A stretch of 64,000 nt of DNA, from positions 62,001 through 126,000 of the forward strand of contig NZ_JANUCO010000001.1 of NCBI RefSeq assembly GCF_024807225.1. Reading direction: 5' to 3'. The notes under the pieces are model-generated. The model saw only the letters and a program-made list of their open reading frames with translations. It made no database searches and was not told the origin of the DNA. Of this stretch, positions 17,863 through 26,553 are shown in pieces (within the stretch, counting starts at the first letter, position 1; each line of letters opens with the position of its first letter). The position numbers and the translations under genes are program-made. This stretch comes from Chryseobacterium ginsenosidimutans. Its GTDB lineage: Bacteria; Bacteroidota; Bacteroidia; Flavobacteriales; Weeksellaceae.

Positions 17863-18630
17863 ATGAGTTTCGAAAACATATTATTAAATAAAGAAGATAA
17901 GGTATCTATAATTACAATAAATAGACCTGAAAGTTTAAATGCGTTAAATGCTCAAACAATCAGGGAAATAAGTTCTGCTTTGGACGAATTGAATTCGGAC
18001 ACCTCTTGCAGGGTAATTATCCTTACGGGAAGTGGCGAAAAATCTTTCGTTGCGGGAGCTGATATAAAAGAATTCAGTGATTTTGGACAGGAAAAAGCAG
18101 AAGAGCTTGCCAGAAACGGACAAAATACGTTATTCAACAAAATAGAAAATATGACCAAACCTGTAATTGCAGCCGTGAACGGTTTTGCTCTAGGAGGTGG
18201 TCTGGAGCTTGCAATGGCATGCCACATCAGATACGCATCGGAAAATGCGAGATTGGGACTTCCGGAAGTAACTTTAGGGTTAATTCCCGGTTATGGAGGA
18301 ACTCAAAGGCTTCCGAAGCTTGTAGGAAAAGGTATTGCCAACGAAATTATATTCTCTGCCAAAATGGTTCCTGCTAAGAGAGCAAAAGAAATCGGCTTGG
18401 TAAATGAAGTGTACCCTATTGAAGAATTATTAACCAAAACAAAAGAATTAGCAAACGTTATTGCCCACAATTCACCGATGGCAATTTCTAAGGCGATTCA
18501 TGCTGTAAACTTATCGGACACGGAAAAAGGTTTTGAAACTGAAATTAAATATTTCGGAGAGCTTTTTGACTTAGATGATAAAAAGGAAGGAGTTTCTGCG
18601 TTTTTAGAAAAAAGAAAACCGAATTTCTAA
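17863..18630 (+). CDS. Enoyl-CoA hydratase/isomerase family protein
   Basis: A 255-residue crotonase-fold enzyme that likely hydrates short-chain trans-2-enoyl-CoA. The oxyanion-hole segments are SFVAGADIKEF and NGFALGGGLELAMACH. The two catalytic glutamates E115 and E135 are 20 residues apart, as in rat crotonase (Glu144/Glu164), the second in LGLPEVTLGLIPGYGGTQRL. Both being present favours hydratase over isomerase. Close to short-chain enoyl-CoA hydratases (Crt/PaaF type). No other fatty-acid gene is adjacent. Confidence 0.92.
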   Translation: MSFENILLNKEDKVSIITINRPESLNALNAQTIREISSALDELNSDTSCRVIILTGSGEKSFVAGADIKEFSDFGQEKAEELARNGQNTLFNKIENMTKPVIAAVNGFALGGGLELAMACHIRYASENARLGLPEVTLGLIPGYGGTQRLPKLVGKGIANEIIFSAKMVPAKRAKEIGLVNEVYPIEELLTKTKELANVIAHNSPMAISKAIHAVNLSDTEKGFETEIKYFGELFDLDDKKEGVSAFLEKRKPNF

Positions 18631-18675
18631 CCTGACCTTAATACAAATTATTTCGAAAAAAAACAATGCTGCCGT

Positions 18676-19098
18676 ATGAATAAGTTTGACAAAGCTTATC
18701 TAAAAATGGCTCAGGAATGGGCAAAACTATCCTACTGTAAACGAAAGCAAGTAGGAGCTCTTATCGTAAAAGATAGGATGATTATTTCAGATGGTTATAA
18801 TGGTACTCCTTCGGGGTTTGAAAACTGTTGTGAGGACAATGAAGGCAAAACACACTGGTATGTGCTGCATGCGGAAGCCAATGCTATTTTAAAACTGGCA
18901 GCTTCCTCGCAATCTGCAAAAGGCGGAACGTTGTATTTAACGCTCTCTCCGTGCAAAGATTGCAGCAAGCTCATTCTCCAGGCGGGAATTGCAAGATTGG
19001 TCTACATTAATGAATATTCAGACGATGACGGGATATCGTTTTTAAGAAACCATAATATTGAAATAGAGCAAATTTCGGACTGTGAACTAAAAAAATAA
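18676..19098 (+). CDS. Deoxycytidylate deaminase family protein
   Basis: A 140-residue zinc deaminase of the ComEB/dCMP deaminase type, converting dCMP to dUMP for thymidylate synthesis. Catalytic motif HAE at residues 65-67 (LHAEANAILKLA) and the zinc pair C93/C96 (SPCKDCSKLI). An additional cysteine-rich loop (ENCCEDNEGKTH) matches the extra zinc site in this family. It is followed after 9 bp by xerD, so probably co-transcribed. Deaminase class certain, dCMP substrate likely. Confidence 0.9.
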   Translation: MNKFDKAYLKMAQEWAKLSYCKRKQVGALIVKDRMIISDGYNGTPSGFENCCEDNEGKTHWYVLHAEANAILKLAASSQSAKGGTLYLTLSPCKDCSKLILQAGIARLVYINEYSDDDGISFLRNHNIEIEQISDCELKK

Positions 19099-19107
19099 CA
19101 CAACAAC

Positions 19108-20022
19108 ATGACTTGGGATGAAAAAATTAAGGATTTTGAAATATTTCTTCGCTTCGAAAGAAATTTTTCAGACAACACGCTCGACGCCTATATTCGAGAC
19201 ATTAAAAAACTAAGAGAATACGCAGTAGTAGATCTGGAAAACGTCGGACCAGACATCATAGGCTACGAAAACCTGCAAGAATACATCTTCAATCTTTCCA
19301 AACAAAAATTCAGTGAGAGATCTCAAGCGAGATGGATATCTTCGATTAAAGCATTCTTCAAATTCTTACTGGAGGATGAATATCGTGAAGATAATCCGGC
19401 TTCTCTGCTTGAAGGTCCGAAATTGGGTCTCTATTTACCCGATACATTAAGCCTGGTTGATATCAACAAAATCATCAGTGCCATCGAGATCAATTCTGAT
19501 TTAGGAAAGAGAAATCAATGTATCATTGAAGTATTGTACGGATGCGGACTTCGCGTTTCGGAACTTATCGAACTTAAAATTTCGAATATTAATATCAAAG
19601 AACAGTACATCAAAGTAAACGGAAAGGGAAATAAAACCCGTTTCGTTCCTTTGGCTGATTATACCTCAGAATTACTGCAGGAATACATTAAGGAGACTCG
19701 TTCTAAGAATAAAATTAATAAAAAGTACGAAGACACCCTTTTCTTAAATAGCAGAGGAACATCGATGTCCAGAGTCATCGTATTCTTAATCATAAAAGAA
19801 TTAACAGATAAAGCCGGTGTAAGCAAGAAAATCTCTCCTCACACATTCAGACATTCTTTTGCGACGCATTTGTTGCAAAATGGTGCAGATCTTCGTTATA
19901 TTCAGGAAATGCTTGGTCATTCGAGCATTACCACAACGGAAATCTATACCCATCTGAAAACGGAGGAACTTCGAGATGTTATCTTGAATTATCACCCGAG
20001 AAATATTAATATTGTTCAATGA
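19108..20022 (+). CDS. xerD: Tyrosine recombinase XerD-like
   Basis: A 304-residue site-specific recombinase of the Xer type, which resolves chromosome dimers at dif. An N-terminal SAM-like core-binding domain (about 1-95) precedes the catalytic domain with R149 (YGCGLRVSEL), K173 (VNGKGNKTRFV), H245/R248 (SPHTFRHSFATHLLQ), H271 (LGHSSITTTEIYTHL) and nucleophile Y280. Full length, with no neighbouring integrated element, so it fits a housekeeping Xer rather than an integrase. It overlaps the Nudix gene by four bases. XerC versus XerD cannot be separated by eye. Confidence 0.92.
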   Translation: MTWDEKIKDFEIFLRFERNFSDNTLDAYIRDIKKLREYAVVDLENVGPDIIGYENLQEYIFNLSKQKFSERSQARWISSIKAFFKFLLEDEYREDNPASLLEGPKLGLYLPDTLSLVDINKIISAIEINSDLGKRNQCIIEVLYGCGLRVSELIELKISNINIKEQYIKVNGKGNKTRFVPLADYTSELLQEYIKETRSKNKINKKYEDTLFLNSRGTSMSRVIVFLIIKELTDKAGVSKKISPHTFRHSFATHLLQNGADLRYIQEMLGHSSITTTEIYTHLKTEELRDVILNYHPRNINIVQ

Positions 20023-20534
20023 AAATATTGAAATATTGCCCAAGCTGTGGCAAAGAATCTTTACAATGGGACGGTGAAAAAAAATGGAGCTGCCCCAACT
20101 GTAATTTCACATTATACAACAACGTTGCAGGAGCTGTAGCCGTAGTGATAAGACATAATGATGAAATTTACCTTACAAGAAGAAACAGAGATCCGAAAAA
20201 AGGAAAACTCGATCTTGCCGGAGGATTTGTAGATCCAAAGGAAAGCGCGGAAGAAACGTGCAAAAGAGAGCTTTTTGAGGAATTGCAGCTTGATGTTGAT
20301 ATTTCAAATTTAAAATACTTAACAAGCCTTCCGAATGTATATCAATACAAAGAGATTGATTATAATACGATTGATCTTTTTTATGAATACAATGTTTCGG
20401 AAAAATTCAAAGTAAATCTTGAATTGTCTGAAATTTCAGAAGCAGTCTGGATTCCGTTAAAAGAACTGGATCTTGAAGACCTTGCTTTTGATTCTCAGAA
20501 AAAGTTTTTTGAAAAGTATTTAAAGAATATTTAA
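20019..20534 (+). CDS. Nudix hydrolase with zinc ribbon
   Basis: A 171-residue protein. An N-terminal zinc ribbon (C7, C10, C25, C28) is followed by a Nudix domain whose box starts at G69 (GGFVDPKESAEET, then CKRELFEEL with R83, E84, E87, E88). The ribbon plus Nudix layout resembles NADH pyrophosphatase-like proteins, but substrate cannot be read. The ATG lies within the xerD stop region (ATGA overlap), showing translational coupling. Confidence 0.9.
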   Translation: MKILKYCPSCGKESLQWDGEKKWSCPNCNFTLYNNVAGAVAVVIRHNDEIYLTRRNRDPKKGKLDLAGGFVDPKESAEETCKRELFEELQLDVDISNLKYLTSLPNVYQYKEIDYNTIDLFYEYNVSEKFKVNLELSEISEAVWIPLKELDLEDLAFDSQKKFFEKYLKNI

Positions 20535-20553
20535 TTTCTGACTAAAAATATTT

Positions 20554-20658
20554 TTCCCACAGATCTTACAGATTTTCACTGATGGTTGCGCATATTCTTT
20601 CTTTTTTAGAAGAATTTAAAACATAAACATCTGTTAAAATCTGCGAGATTTGTGGGAA
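20554..20658. repeat. Second copy of the inverted repeat element
   Basis: The left arm (20554-20584, TTCCCACAGATCTTACAG...) and the right arm (20628-20658, CATCTGTTAAAATCTGCG...) are imperfect reverse complements of the same family as 1332-1445. The interior (GTTGCGCATATTC) matches the 1332 copy in reverse complement. It lies between convergent genes and might also serve as a terminator. Confidence 0.8.
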
Positions 20659-20676
20659 TTTTTTATTTAATCTAAA

Positions 20677-21135
20677 TTAATACGTTTTCGATTTCAGCAT
20701 TTCCTCAAAGTATTTTGTCAGCAATGTTCTTTCTGCATCGGATAAATTAGCTTCTTTATGATAAGCTATATATCCCGGCAACGGCATCAATTTCCCATGA
20801 ACTGTTTCAATTACCTGACTAAGCATACTTTCTTTCAATTCTTTGTTGTAAGAATCCCAAATCGAAAAATTCAGGTGTTCTCTGCCTTCATTGACGTGGC
20901 TTTTTATCGACCATGAAATCGGTGCAATATAAGCGTATTTCGGATAAACCGTTTCATTGGAATGGCAATCGTAGCAAGCTCCTTTTATCAATCCTCTGAT
21001 TTTTTCAGGAGTTTTTTTAGCATCCACAAAATTCACTTTGTGATCTATCGGTTGATTTACTTTATCCGTTGGAATAAACTGAATTAGAGCAAAACCAACT
21101 AAGCTCCAGAAAAGTATTTTTTTAAACGTTTTCAT
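20677..21135 (-). CDS. Haem-binding domain protein (cytochrome-like)
   Basis: A 152-residue protein with an N-terminal hydrophobic anchor (about residues 6-20, FKKILFWSLVGFALIQF). A c-type haem site CYDCH lies at residues 54-58 (KGACYDCHSNETVYPKY). The pattern NETVYPKYAYIAPISW matches the Haem_bd family (PF14376), membrane-attached, probably facing the periplasm. The following gene on this strand starts at 22880, so this gene lies downstream of the lipoprotein with a 2-bp gap. Electron-transfer or sensing role is inferred. Confidence 0.85.
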   Translation of the reverse strand: MKTFKKILFWSLVGFALIQFIPTDKVNQPIDHKVNFVDAKKTPEKIRGLIKGACYDCHSNETVYPKYAYIAPISWSIKSHVNEGREHLNFSIWDSYNKELKESMLSQVIETVHGKLMPLPGYIAYHKEANLSDAERTLLTKYFEEMLKSKTY

Positions 21136-21137
21136 TT

Positions 21138-22880
21138 TTATCTCGTGGGTGATAACAAAGCGTTATCAGTCTTTAAATCCGGTTTCTTAGGATCTTTTTT
21201 CGGAATATCAGTATTTGTTTTTGGAATACTTAATTTTGAAACATCCAATACTCTGGTATTTTTCAAATCCCAGTTTTCAATGCCGTCCCAAAGCGGTCTC
21301 ACAACCGCTGTTTTATAATAAATATAAGAATCTTCTGCAAAAACACCATTTAGGAAATCGGCTTCGTCCCAGAATTTATTTTCATTATTATCAACCAAAA
21401 TTCTCACGATATATTCGCCGGGTTTCAGAATATCAAATTTAACTTCACTGCCTTTCGTATATTTTTGGAATAAAACTTTATCGGAAGCATCTAATAATTG
21501 AAGCCAATAGCTTGAAGTCGGTGCATTTTCTAAGATAAATTTCAAACTTCCGAAGTTTTCAATTTTATCAACTTCAAAATCAAAACGTTTAGACTGTGTA
21601 TTTTTAGCATAAAAAGATGAAACCGTTTCTTTCGGAACTGTCAACTGATATTTTTTCCCGGAAACAAAATCTGCATTTACCTGAATCTGATAAGGATTTG
21701 TCTCTGAAATTTTTGCCGTAAAAGGAATCGTATTGATAGAATCTCCTCCTACTTTGAAAACCCATTTATCGGTATTAATTTTATCTAAATAATAATTCGA
21801 GCTGATCTTAAAGTCCGACTGTGGAGCCAACATACCGCCTCCATTATCGCTGTTGATATCCATCGTGCCTTTCGTATTGTACTTGTAAAACAGCGATGCA
21901 TTATAAAGAGTATCTTTTTTGACATCTGCATTATAACCAAACTTCAAATTTTCGGTTGTATTTTGTCCGATCTCGCTTTTTACGGCATCAAACCAGATTC
22001 TTACCGTATCAGATTTCGGAGCGTGGGTAACTTTATAATCCTTAAGCTTTTCACTTAAAGGCTGAACTTTCACATTATTGGGTCTTCCTTCAAAAGCCAT
22101 GACAATTCCACCTGCGGTTTCCTTCATTTCAAGATATTTCACTGCTTTTTTAGAAGGATATAATTTTAAGTTTAATCCAGAAACAGATTTCTCAACATCT
22201 ACAGGATCTTTCTGGAAACCAACCTTTTCTTTACCCGCATCATACATTGAATTTCCGTTTTCATCTTCAAAAGCGATGATTTTATATTTTCCGGGAGCCA
22301 GATAATTCAATTCATAATATCCGTCGTCATCAACTTTTGTGATATAATAAGGTTTTTGCTTATAATTGATCGTATCTTTTACCTGATAAAGACCAACGAC
22401 AAATTTATTTTCTCCGGCTTTTTTAGTGGATAAAGCGTCTTTAATTTCTCCACTCACGTAGAGATCATCCAGCTTTTCACCGGTAGAAAATGCAAAATTG
22501 TAATATCTTAAAATATTCGATTCATTATTATCCGCAATCGCATTTCCGAAGTTGAAATTGTACGTCGTATTTGCCTGCAAAGTATCTGTCCATTGAATCA
22601 GAACAAATTTATTCGCAATAGTAGAAGGAATAATACGCTTGATATTTTTAATCGGAGGAGAAATACTTAAATTCTTATTGATGTCTTTTAATGTCACATA
22701 TTCATCAAAATCAAGACGCAATTCTTTAATATCTCTTGGAACATTAATTTTGGTCGTATCAATATTTGAACTTAAAAATTTCGGAGCTAAGGTATCTTTT
22801 GATCCACCAACAGGCGAACCCACTCTTGCACAGGACTGCAACAGAAAACCGACGGCAAATAATAGAAGAAGTCTTTTCAT
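21138..22880 (-). CDS. Ig-like (Big_5) domain lipoprotein
   Basis: A lipoprotein of about 580 residues. The frame opens at an ATG at 22925, but that start overlaps the upstream gene and lacks a signal; the ATG at 22880 gives MKRLLLLFAVGFLLQSC with lipobox LLQSC and is chosen. After the lipidated Cys comes a Big_5-like domain (APKFLSSNIDTTKINVPRDI...YNFAFSTG). Then comes a beta-rich CNA-like segment (GYYELNYLAPGKYKIIAFED), repeated near the C-terminus (KPGEYIVRILVDNNENKFWD). It is a typical Bacteroidota surface or periplasmic lipoprotein. Function unknown. Confidence 0.87.
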   Translation of the reverse strand: MKRLLLLFAVGFLLQSCARVGSPVGGSKDTLAPKFLSSNIDTTKINVPRDIKELRLDFDEYVTLKDINKNLSISPPIKNIKRIIPSTIANKFVLIQWTDTLQANTTYNFNFGNAIADNNESNILRYYNFAFSTGEKLDDLYVSGEIKDALSTKKAGENKFVVGLYQVKDTINYKQKPYYITKVDDDGYYELNYLAPGKYKIIAFEDENGNSMYDAGKEKVGFQKDPVDVEKSVSGLNLKLYPSKKAVKYLEMKETAGGIVMAFEGRPNNVKVQPLSEKLKDYKVTHAPKSDTVRIWFDAVKSEIGQNTTENLKFGYNADVKKDTLYNASLFYKYNTKGTMDINSDNGGGMLAPQSDFKISSNYYLDKINTDKWVFKVGGDSINTIPFTAKISETNPYQIQVNADFVSGKKYQLTVPKETVSSFYAKNTQSKRFDFEVDKIENFGSLKFILENAPTSSYWLQLLDASDKVLFQKYTKGSEVKFDILKPGEYIVRILVDNNENKFWDEADFLNGVFAEDSYIYYKTAVVRPLWDGIENWDLKNTRVLDVSKLSIPKTNTDIPKKDPKKPDLKTDNALLSPTR

Positions 22881-22905
22881 GAACATGTTTACGCAAAAAT
22901 AAACA

Positions 22906-24162
22906 TTATTCTCCATAAACTTCACTATGTCCGTTCAATGTATCTTTATCATCGCTCATAATGCTGTGAAGTTTGTCTTTCTGAGGCGGAAAATCCTCGA
23001 ATAATCCGGATAAAGCCAATGCTGTATATACTCGGTTTGAATATTTATTTCCGATCGCAATAATCGTCACTTTTGATTTTAACAAATGGGCAAAAACAGA
23101 GTTTGTTCCGTGCCACCAACCGTTGTGATAGGTTAATTTTTCACCGTTATCAAAAATTTTCATTCTAAAACCGAAACCATAATTATTCATTCCGAATTTT
23201 TCGTTGCTGTAAGGCGTGAAAACCATTTCCATAACATCCGGTCTTAAAAAGTTCTTCGAAAACATCGCTTTTGAAAAATTATACAGATCTCTTGGCGTTG
23301 TATATACGTTTTTGTCTCCGTAAATTAAATCTAATCGATCTAAAGGATACAATTTGTTTCCACCATAATAAAATGATTGAGAAGCGGTCGGAATATCTTT
23401 TTCCTGAAAAATGTACGTATTTTTCATTTTTAAAGGATCAAAAACCATTTCTTTCATCGCTTGTGGAAAAGGTACTTTGGTTACTTTTTCGATCAGTAAA
23501 GCCAACATTGCAAAATTCGTGTTGCAATACATGAAACCTGTGTCTGTATCTCTTGCCAAATCAGGTTTGTATTTAATAATCATATTTAAAATATCCTGAT
23601 TGCTAATAAAAGTCTTTGAAAGTTCCGCCGGAGCAGGCTGAATTTTTGTAATGAAATATTCGTATTTCGGAAGTCCGCTTCTTTGGGACAATAATGTTTT
23701 AACGGTGACATTAGGATAAGGAAATCCTGGGAAAAACTGTGTTAAATGATCCGTTAATTTGATCTTTCCTGCTTCTACCAATTTAAGCATTGCCATTGCC
23801 GTCAATGTTTTTGAAACCGAAGCTACGTGAAGCGGTGTATTTTTATCTATCGCTTTTTGATTGTCCTCTCTCGCGACACCCCTGTAATTTTCGTAAATAA
23901 TATCGTCTCCTTTTGCGACCAAAATCCCACCACTCAGATCGCTTCCTTCCCAAACTCTTTTGTAATATTGGTCGATATAACGCACCAATGATGCTTTATC
24001 AGGAATCTGACTGTCCCCTTTCGTGAAAACATTGCTCAGGTCTACATTTCCGTAATTCGGAAGATTGGTCGTATTTTCAACGACGTTTTCTTGAGTTTCA
24101 GATTTTTTTTTGCAGGAAAAAAGGAATAAAAAGGCAGATAAAATAAGTACAAAATTACGCAT
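22906..24162 (-). CDS. Serine hydrolase lipoprotein, beta-lactamase/PBP family
   Basis: A class C beta-lactamase-like (PF00144) serine hydrolase. The frame opens at 24204, but the ATG at 24162 gives MRNFVLILSAFLFLFSC with a lipobox, the better start. Motifs, numbered from 24204: S129-x-x-K132 (HVASVSKTLTAM), a Tyr-Cys-Asn second motif (GFMYCNTNF), and HNGWWHGTN in place of KTG. It may be a D-alanyl-D-alanine carboxypeptidase or esterase anchored in the envelope. Antibiotic hydrolysis is not implied. It lies 25 bp upstream of the Big_5 lipoprotein gene. Confidence 0.88.
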   Translation of the reverse strand: MRNFVLILSAFLFLFSCKKKSETQENVVENTTNLPNYGNVDLSNVFTKGDSQIPDKASLVRYIDQYYKRVWEGSDLSGGILVAKGDDIIYENYRGVAREDNQKAIDKNTPLHVASVSKTLTAMAMLKLVEAGKIKLTDHLTQFFPGFPYPNVTVKTLLSQRSGLPKYEYFITKIQPAPAELSKTFISNQDILNMIIKYKPDLARDTDTGFMYCNTNFAMLALLIEKVTKVPFPQAMKEMVFDPLKMKNTYIFQEKDIPTASQSFYYGGNKLYPLDRLDLIYGDKNVYTTPRDLYNFSKAMFSKNFLRPDVMEMVFTPYSNEKFGMNNYGFGFRMKIFDNGEKLTYHNGWWHGTNSVFAHLLKSKVTIIAIGNKYSNRVYTALALSGLFEDFPPQKDKLHSIMSDDKDTLNGHSEVYGE

Positions 24163-24204
24163 CCTCATGAGTTTCAAAATGACCGGCAATTTAATAAAAC
24201 TCAA

Positions 24205-24472
24205 AATAAATAGTAAATATTGAGGCTGAATTATGAATTATTTAACATAAAAAATGAAAATGATGAATAAGCTAAATTGGATACTTCGACAGTTTCAGCA
24301 TAATATTCCTACTACTAATTCCTCTATTTTAACAGAATATTTCTAACGTTGTCAAGTTGAACCTGTCGGAACATTCTATACTTGGTGTCGTTAAACTAAT
24401 ATAGATTTTGAATATTTGATTGAAGTTTTTAAAATCATATGAAATTTAAAATGTTGATTTTCAAATTTATTC
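24205..24472. other. Intergenic region, no gene seen
   Basis: AT-rich sequence of about 270 bp on both strands, followed by the palindrome at 24473. It contains TTCGACAGTTTCAGCATAAT (near 24287) and TTGAACCTGTCGG (near 24356), which look like fragments of dispersed flavobacterial repeats. No tRNA, riboswitch or convincing ORF. Confidence 0.5.
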
Positions 24473-24505
24473 AAACCTAACAGGTTTTAAAAACCTGTTA
24501 GGTTT
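24473..24505 (-). terminator. 33-bp palindrome, likely terminator of dehydrogenase gene
   Basis: AAACCTAACAGGTTTT is followed directly by AAAAACCTGTTAGGTTT, giving 16-bp perfect arms. It lies 26 bp beyond the stop of the dehydrogenase. It has the look of a repeat family reused as a terminator. Confidence 0.65.
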
Positions 24506-24530
24506 AATTTAACGATACCCTATATTTTAA

Positions 24531-25460
24531 TTAAGCAAACCCCGTCACAATCTTATCTACAATCACCTGCGCCAGCTTTTCCTTGCTTTGAACCGTCCAA
24601 CCTGCAATATGCGGCGTAACGATTACTTTTTCAGAATCTAAAAGATATTTTAGATCTTCATTTTCCATTTCTAGATTTTCGAAAGAGGATTTTTCATATT
24701 CCAATACATCAAGACAGGCTCCTTTTACTTTTCCGGCTTTCAGGGCTTCAACCAGACTTTTCGTTTCTATGTTTTTTCCTCTTGCGGTATTCACGAAATA
24801 GAAGTCGTTTTTCATATCAGAAATGAAGGGTCCGTCGATCAGATAATACGATTCTTCCGTCAAAGGAATGTGTAAACTTAATACTTCAGCTTTTTCTTTC
24901 AACTCTTGTAAAGAAACCTGAGTTGCATATTCATCAGAAAGATCAGGCAAGATATCATGGAAAATCACTTTACAGCCAAAACCCGAAAGTCTTTTTGCCG
25001 TTGCTTTTCCCATGTTTCCGTAACCGATTAAGCCTACCGTTTTTCCGAGTAATTCGTCGCCTCTGTTTTCTTCGCGAAGCCAGATTCCATTTTTCACTTC
25101 CTGAGATGCGATGAAAAGTCGGTTCATTAAAATTAATAACATTCCGACAACATGTTCTGCAACAGAATCTCTGTTTCCTTCCGGAGAATTGATGAGCTGA
25201 ATTCCTAATTTTTCAGCAACCGGAATATCAATATTTTCCATTCCCGCTCCTACTCTTGCAATGAATTTCAGATTTTTCCCTTTCTCCAAAAAGTTTTTAT
25301 CCAAAGGAATTCTGCTTCGGATAATAATCCCTTCATAGTTTTCAATCTTGTTGCAAACCTCATCATACGAAGATGTGAAATCTTCTTCCAGAATAAAGTT
25401 CTTTGCTAAAAGCTGTTCGGTAATTAATGGGTGATTTTTATCTAAAAGAAGGATTTTCAT
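24531..25460 (-). CDS. D-2-hydroxyacid dehydrogenase, phosphoglycerate dehydrogenase-like
   Basis: A 309-residue NAD-dependent dehydrogenase. The substrate-binding segment is KFIARVGAGMENID, the Rossmann fingerprint is VGLIGYGNMGKATAKRL, the arginine region is FVNTARG, the Glu is in CLDVLEYE, and the catalytic His is in TPHIAGWT. There is no C-terminal ACT regulatory domain, so it is the short form. Could be SerA-like or a 2-ketoacid reductase. It lies alone between repeat-rich gaps. Confidence 0.88.
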   Translation of the reverse strand: MKILLLDKNHPLITEQLLAKNFILEEDFTSSYDEVCNKIENYEGIIIRSRIPLDKNFLEKGKNLKFIARVGAGMENIDIPVAEKLGIQLINSPEGNRDSVAEHVVGMLLILMNRLFIASQEVKNGIWLREENRGDELLGKTVGLIGYGNMGKATAKRLSGFGCKVIFHDILPDLSDEYATQVSLQELKEKAEVLSLHIPLTEESYYLIDGPFISDMKNDFYFVNTARGKNIETKSLVEALKAGKVKGACLDVLEYEKSSFENLEMENEDLKYLLDSEKVIVTPHIAGWTVQSKEKLAQVIVDKIVTGFA

Positions 25461-25517
25461 TTTATTTTTTTAACACAAATGACACTAATATTTTCACGAA
25501 TAACACGAATGTACACG

Positions 25518-25910
25518 TTATAAATTTCCATTTATTACTCTTTTTACACCATTCTTAAAGTGAAGAGTATTGAAATTGATTAACATTCCTAATTTACAGT
25601 TACCTAAACGAAGGTAAGTTAAAATCTGAGCCAGATGAATATCGTTCAAAGATTCTACAGATTTAATCTCTACAATAAATTTATTTTCAATTATTAAGTC
25701 CAACCGATAACCTAAATCCAGCTTTAATTCGTCATAAATCAAAGGCATCGGTTTTTGCTTTTCCACAAGAAGATGATGTTTTTTAAGCTCATAAAACATA
25801 CATTCTTCATAGGCACTTTCTAATAATCCGGGTCCTAAATTGCGATGAACCAAATATCCTGATTCATACACGATTTTCGATATATCATTCTCTGAAATAT
25901 CTGTTTTCAT
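25518..25910 (-). CDS. GxxExxY protein (PDDEXK_3)
   Basis: A 130-residue small protein. The N-terminal motif NLGPGLLESAYEECMFYEL carries the family GxxExxY signature, and LIIENKFIVEIKSVESL supplies the Glu-x-Lys of a PDDEXK nuclease-like core. This family is widespread in Bacteroidota genomes, often repeated and near mobile sequences. Activity has not been well defined. The gap to the previous gene contains diverged repeat arms (ACACAAATGACACTAA). Confidence 0.9.
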   Translation of the reverse strand: MKTDISENDISKIVYESGYLVHRNLGPGLLESAYEECMFYELKKHHLLVEKQKPMPLIYDELKLDLGYRLDLIIENKFIVEIKSVESLNDIHLAQILTYLRLGNCKLGMLINFNTLHFKNGVKRVINGNL

Positions 25911-26031
25911 ATTTTTTCATCATTTTTTAAGTGTTTTTTATTTTTTAAACACAAGCAATTTTAATATTCTCACTCATAACGCGTTACATTATTTGTGAAA
26001 ATCTGTGCAAAAAATTTGTGCTTATTTGTGT
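25911..26031. repeat. Diverged copies of the TGTGAAAATC repeat family
   Basis: The 121-bp gap contains TTTGTGAAAATCTGTGC and AATTTGTGCTTATTTGTG, related to the arms at 1332-1445. No gene seen. Confidence 0.5.
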
Positions 26032-26553
26032 TTAGCTCGGCTCCTGGAAAAGCTTCTTCAATTCCACAGATTCTGAAGGTTTCATTCTTCCGGAAAGGAT
26101 AAGAGAAAGTTCTTTTCTTCTTAAAGCTGCGGCAAATCGTTCTTTTTCAAGATCTGTTTCCGGTTCCATTTGGGGAATTGGGATAGGTCTGTTAAATTCA
26201 TCTACTGCCACAAAAGTATAAATTCCTGTATTGGTCTGAATTTTTTTATGATTGATAGGATCATCCAACCAAACATCAACGTAAATTTCCATTGAAGTAG
26301 AAAAAGCTCTGGAAACTTTAGATTCCATCACGACAATTCCTCCTTCGGGAATCGGATGATCGAACGAAACATGGTTTACAGACGCCGTTACTACTCTTCT
26401 TTCGCAATGTCTTGTTGCGGAAATTGAAGCACATCTGTCCATTCTTGCCAACAATTCTCCACCGAAAAGATTTCTCAACTGGTTGGTATCATTGGGAAGT
26501 ACAATATTCGTCATTATCGTCAGAGATTCTGACGCTTTTTTTATTTTTGCCAT
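26032..26553 (-). CDS. Acyl-CoA thioesterase, hotdog fold
   Basis: A 173-residue cytoplasmic enzyme of the YciA/BACH type, hydrolysing acyl-CoA to free acid. The hotdog domain begins MTNIVLPNDTNQLRNLFGGE, with the conserved N/D and GG of the catalytic helix. HVSFDHPIPEGGIVVMES and GIYTFVAVDEFNRPIPIP follow. It stops one base after the next gene's region begins on the same strand (26554), so it is the second gene of a pair. Confidence 0.9.
   Translation of the reverse strand: MAKIKKASESLTIMTNIVLPNDTNQLRNLFGGELLARMDRCASISATRHCERRVVTASVNHVSFDHPIPEGGIVVMESKVSRAFSTSMEIYVDVWLDDPINHKKIQTNTGIYTFVAVDEFNRPIPIPQMEPETDLEKERFAAALRRKELSLILSGRMKPSESVELKKLFQEPS

Noticed and set aside
19108..20022. XerD as a phage or integrative element integrase
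   Set aside because: No attachment repeats, phage or conjugation genes flank it; it overlaps a Nudix gene in an ordinary operon.
22906..24162. A true beta-lactamase conferring resistance
   Set aside because: The third motif is HNGWWHGTN, not KTG, and the lipobox and context fit envelope serine hydrolases better.
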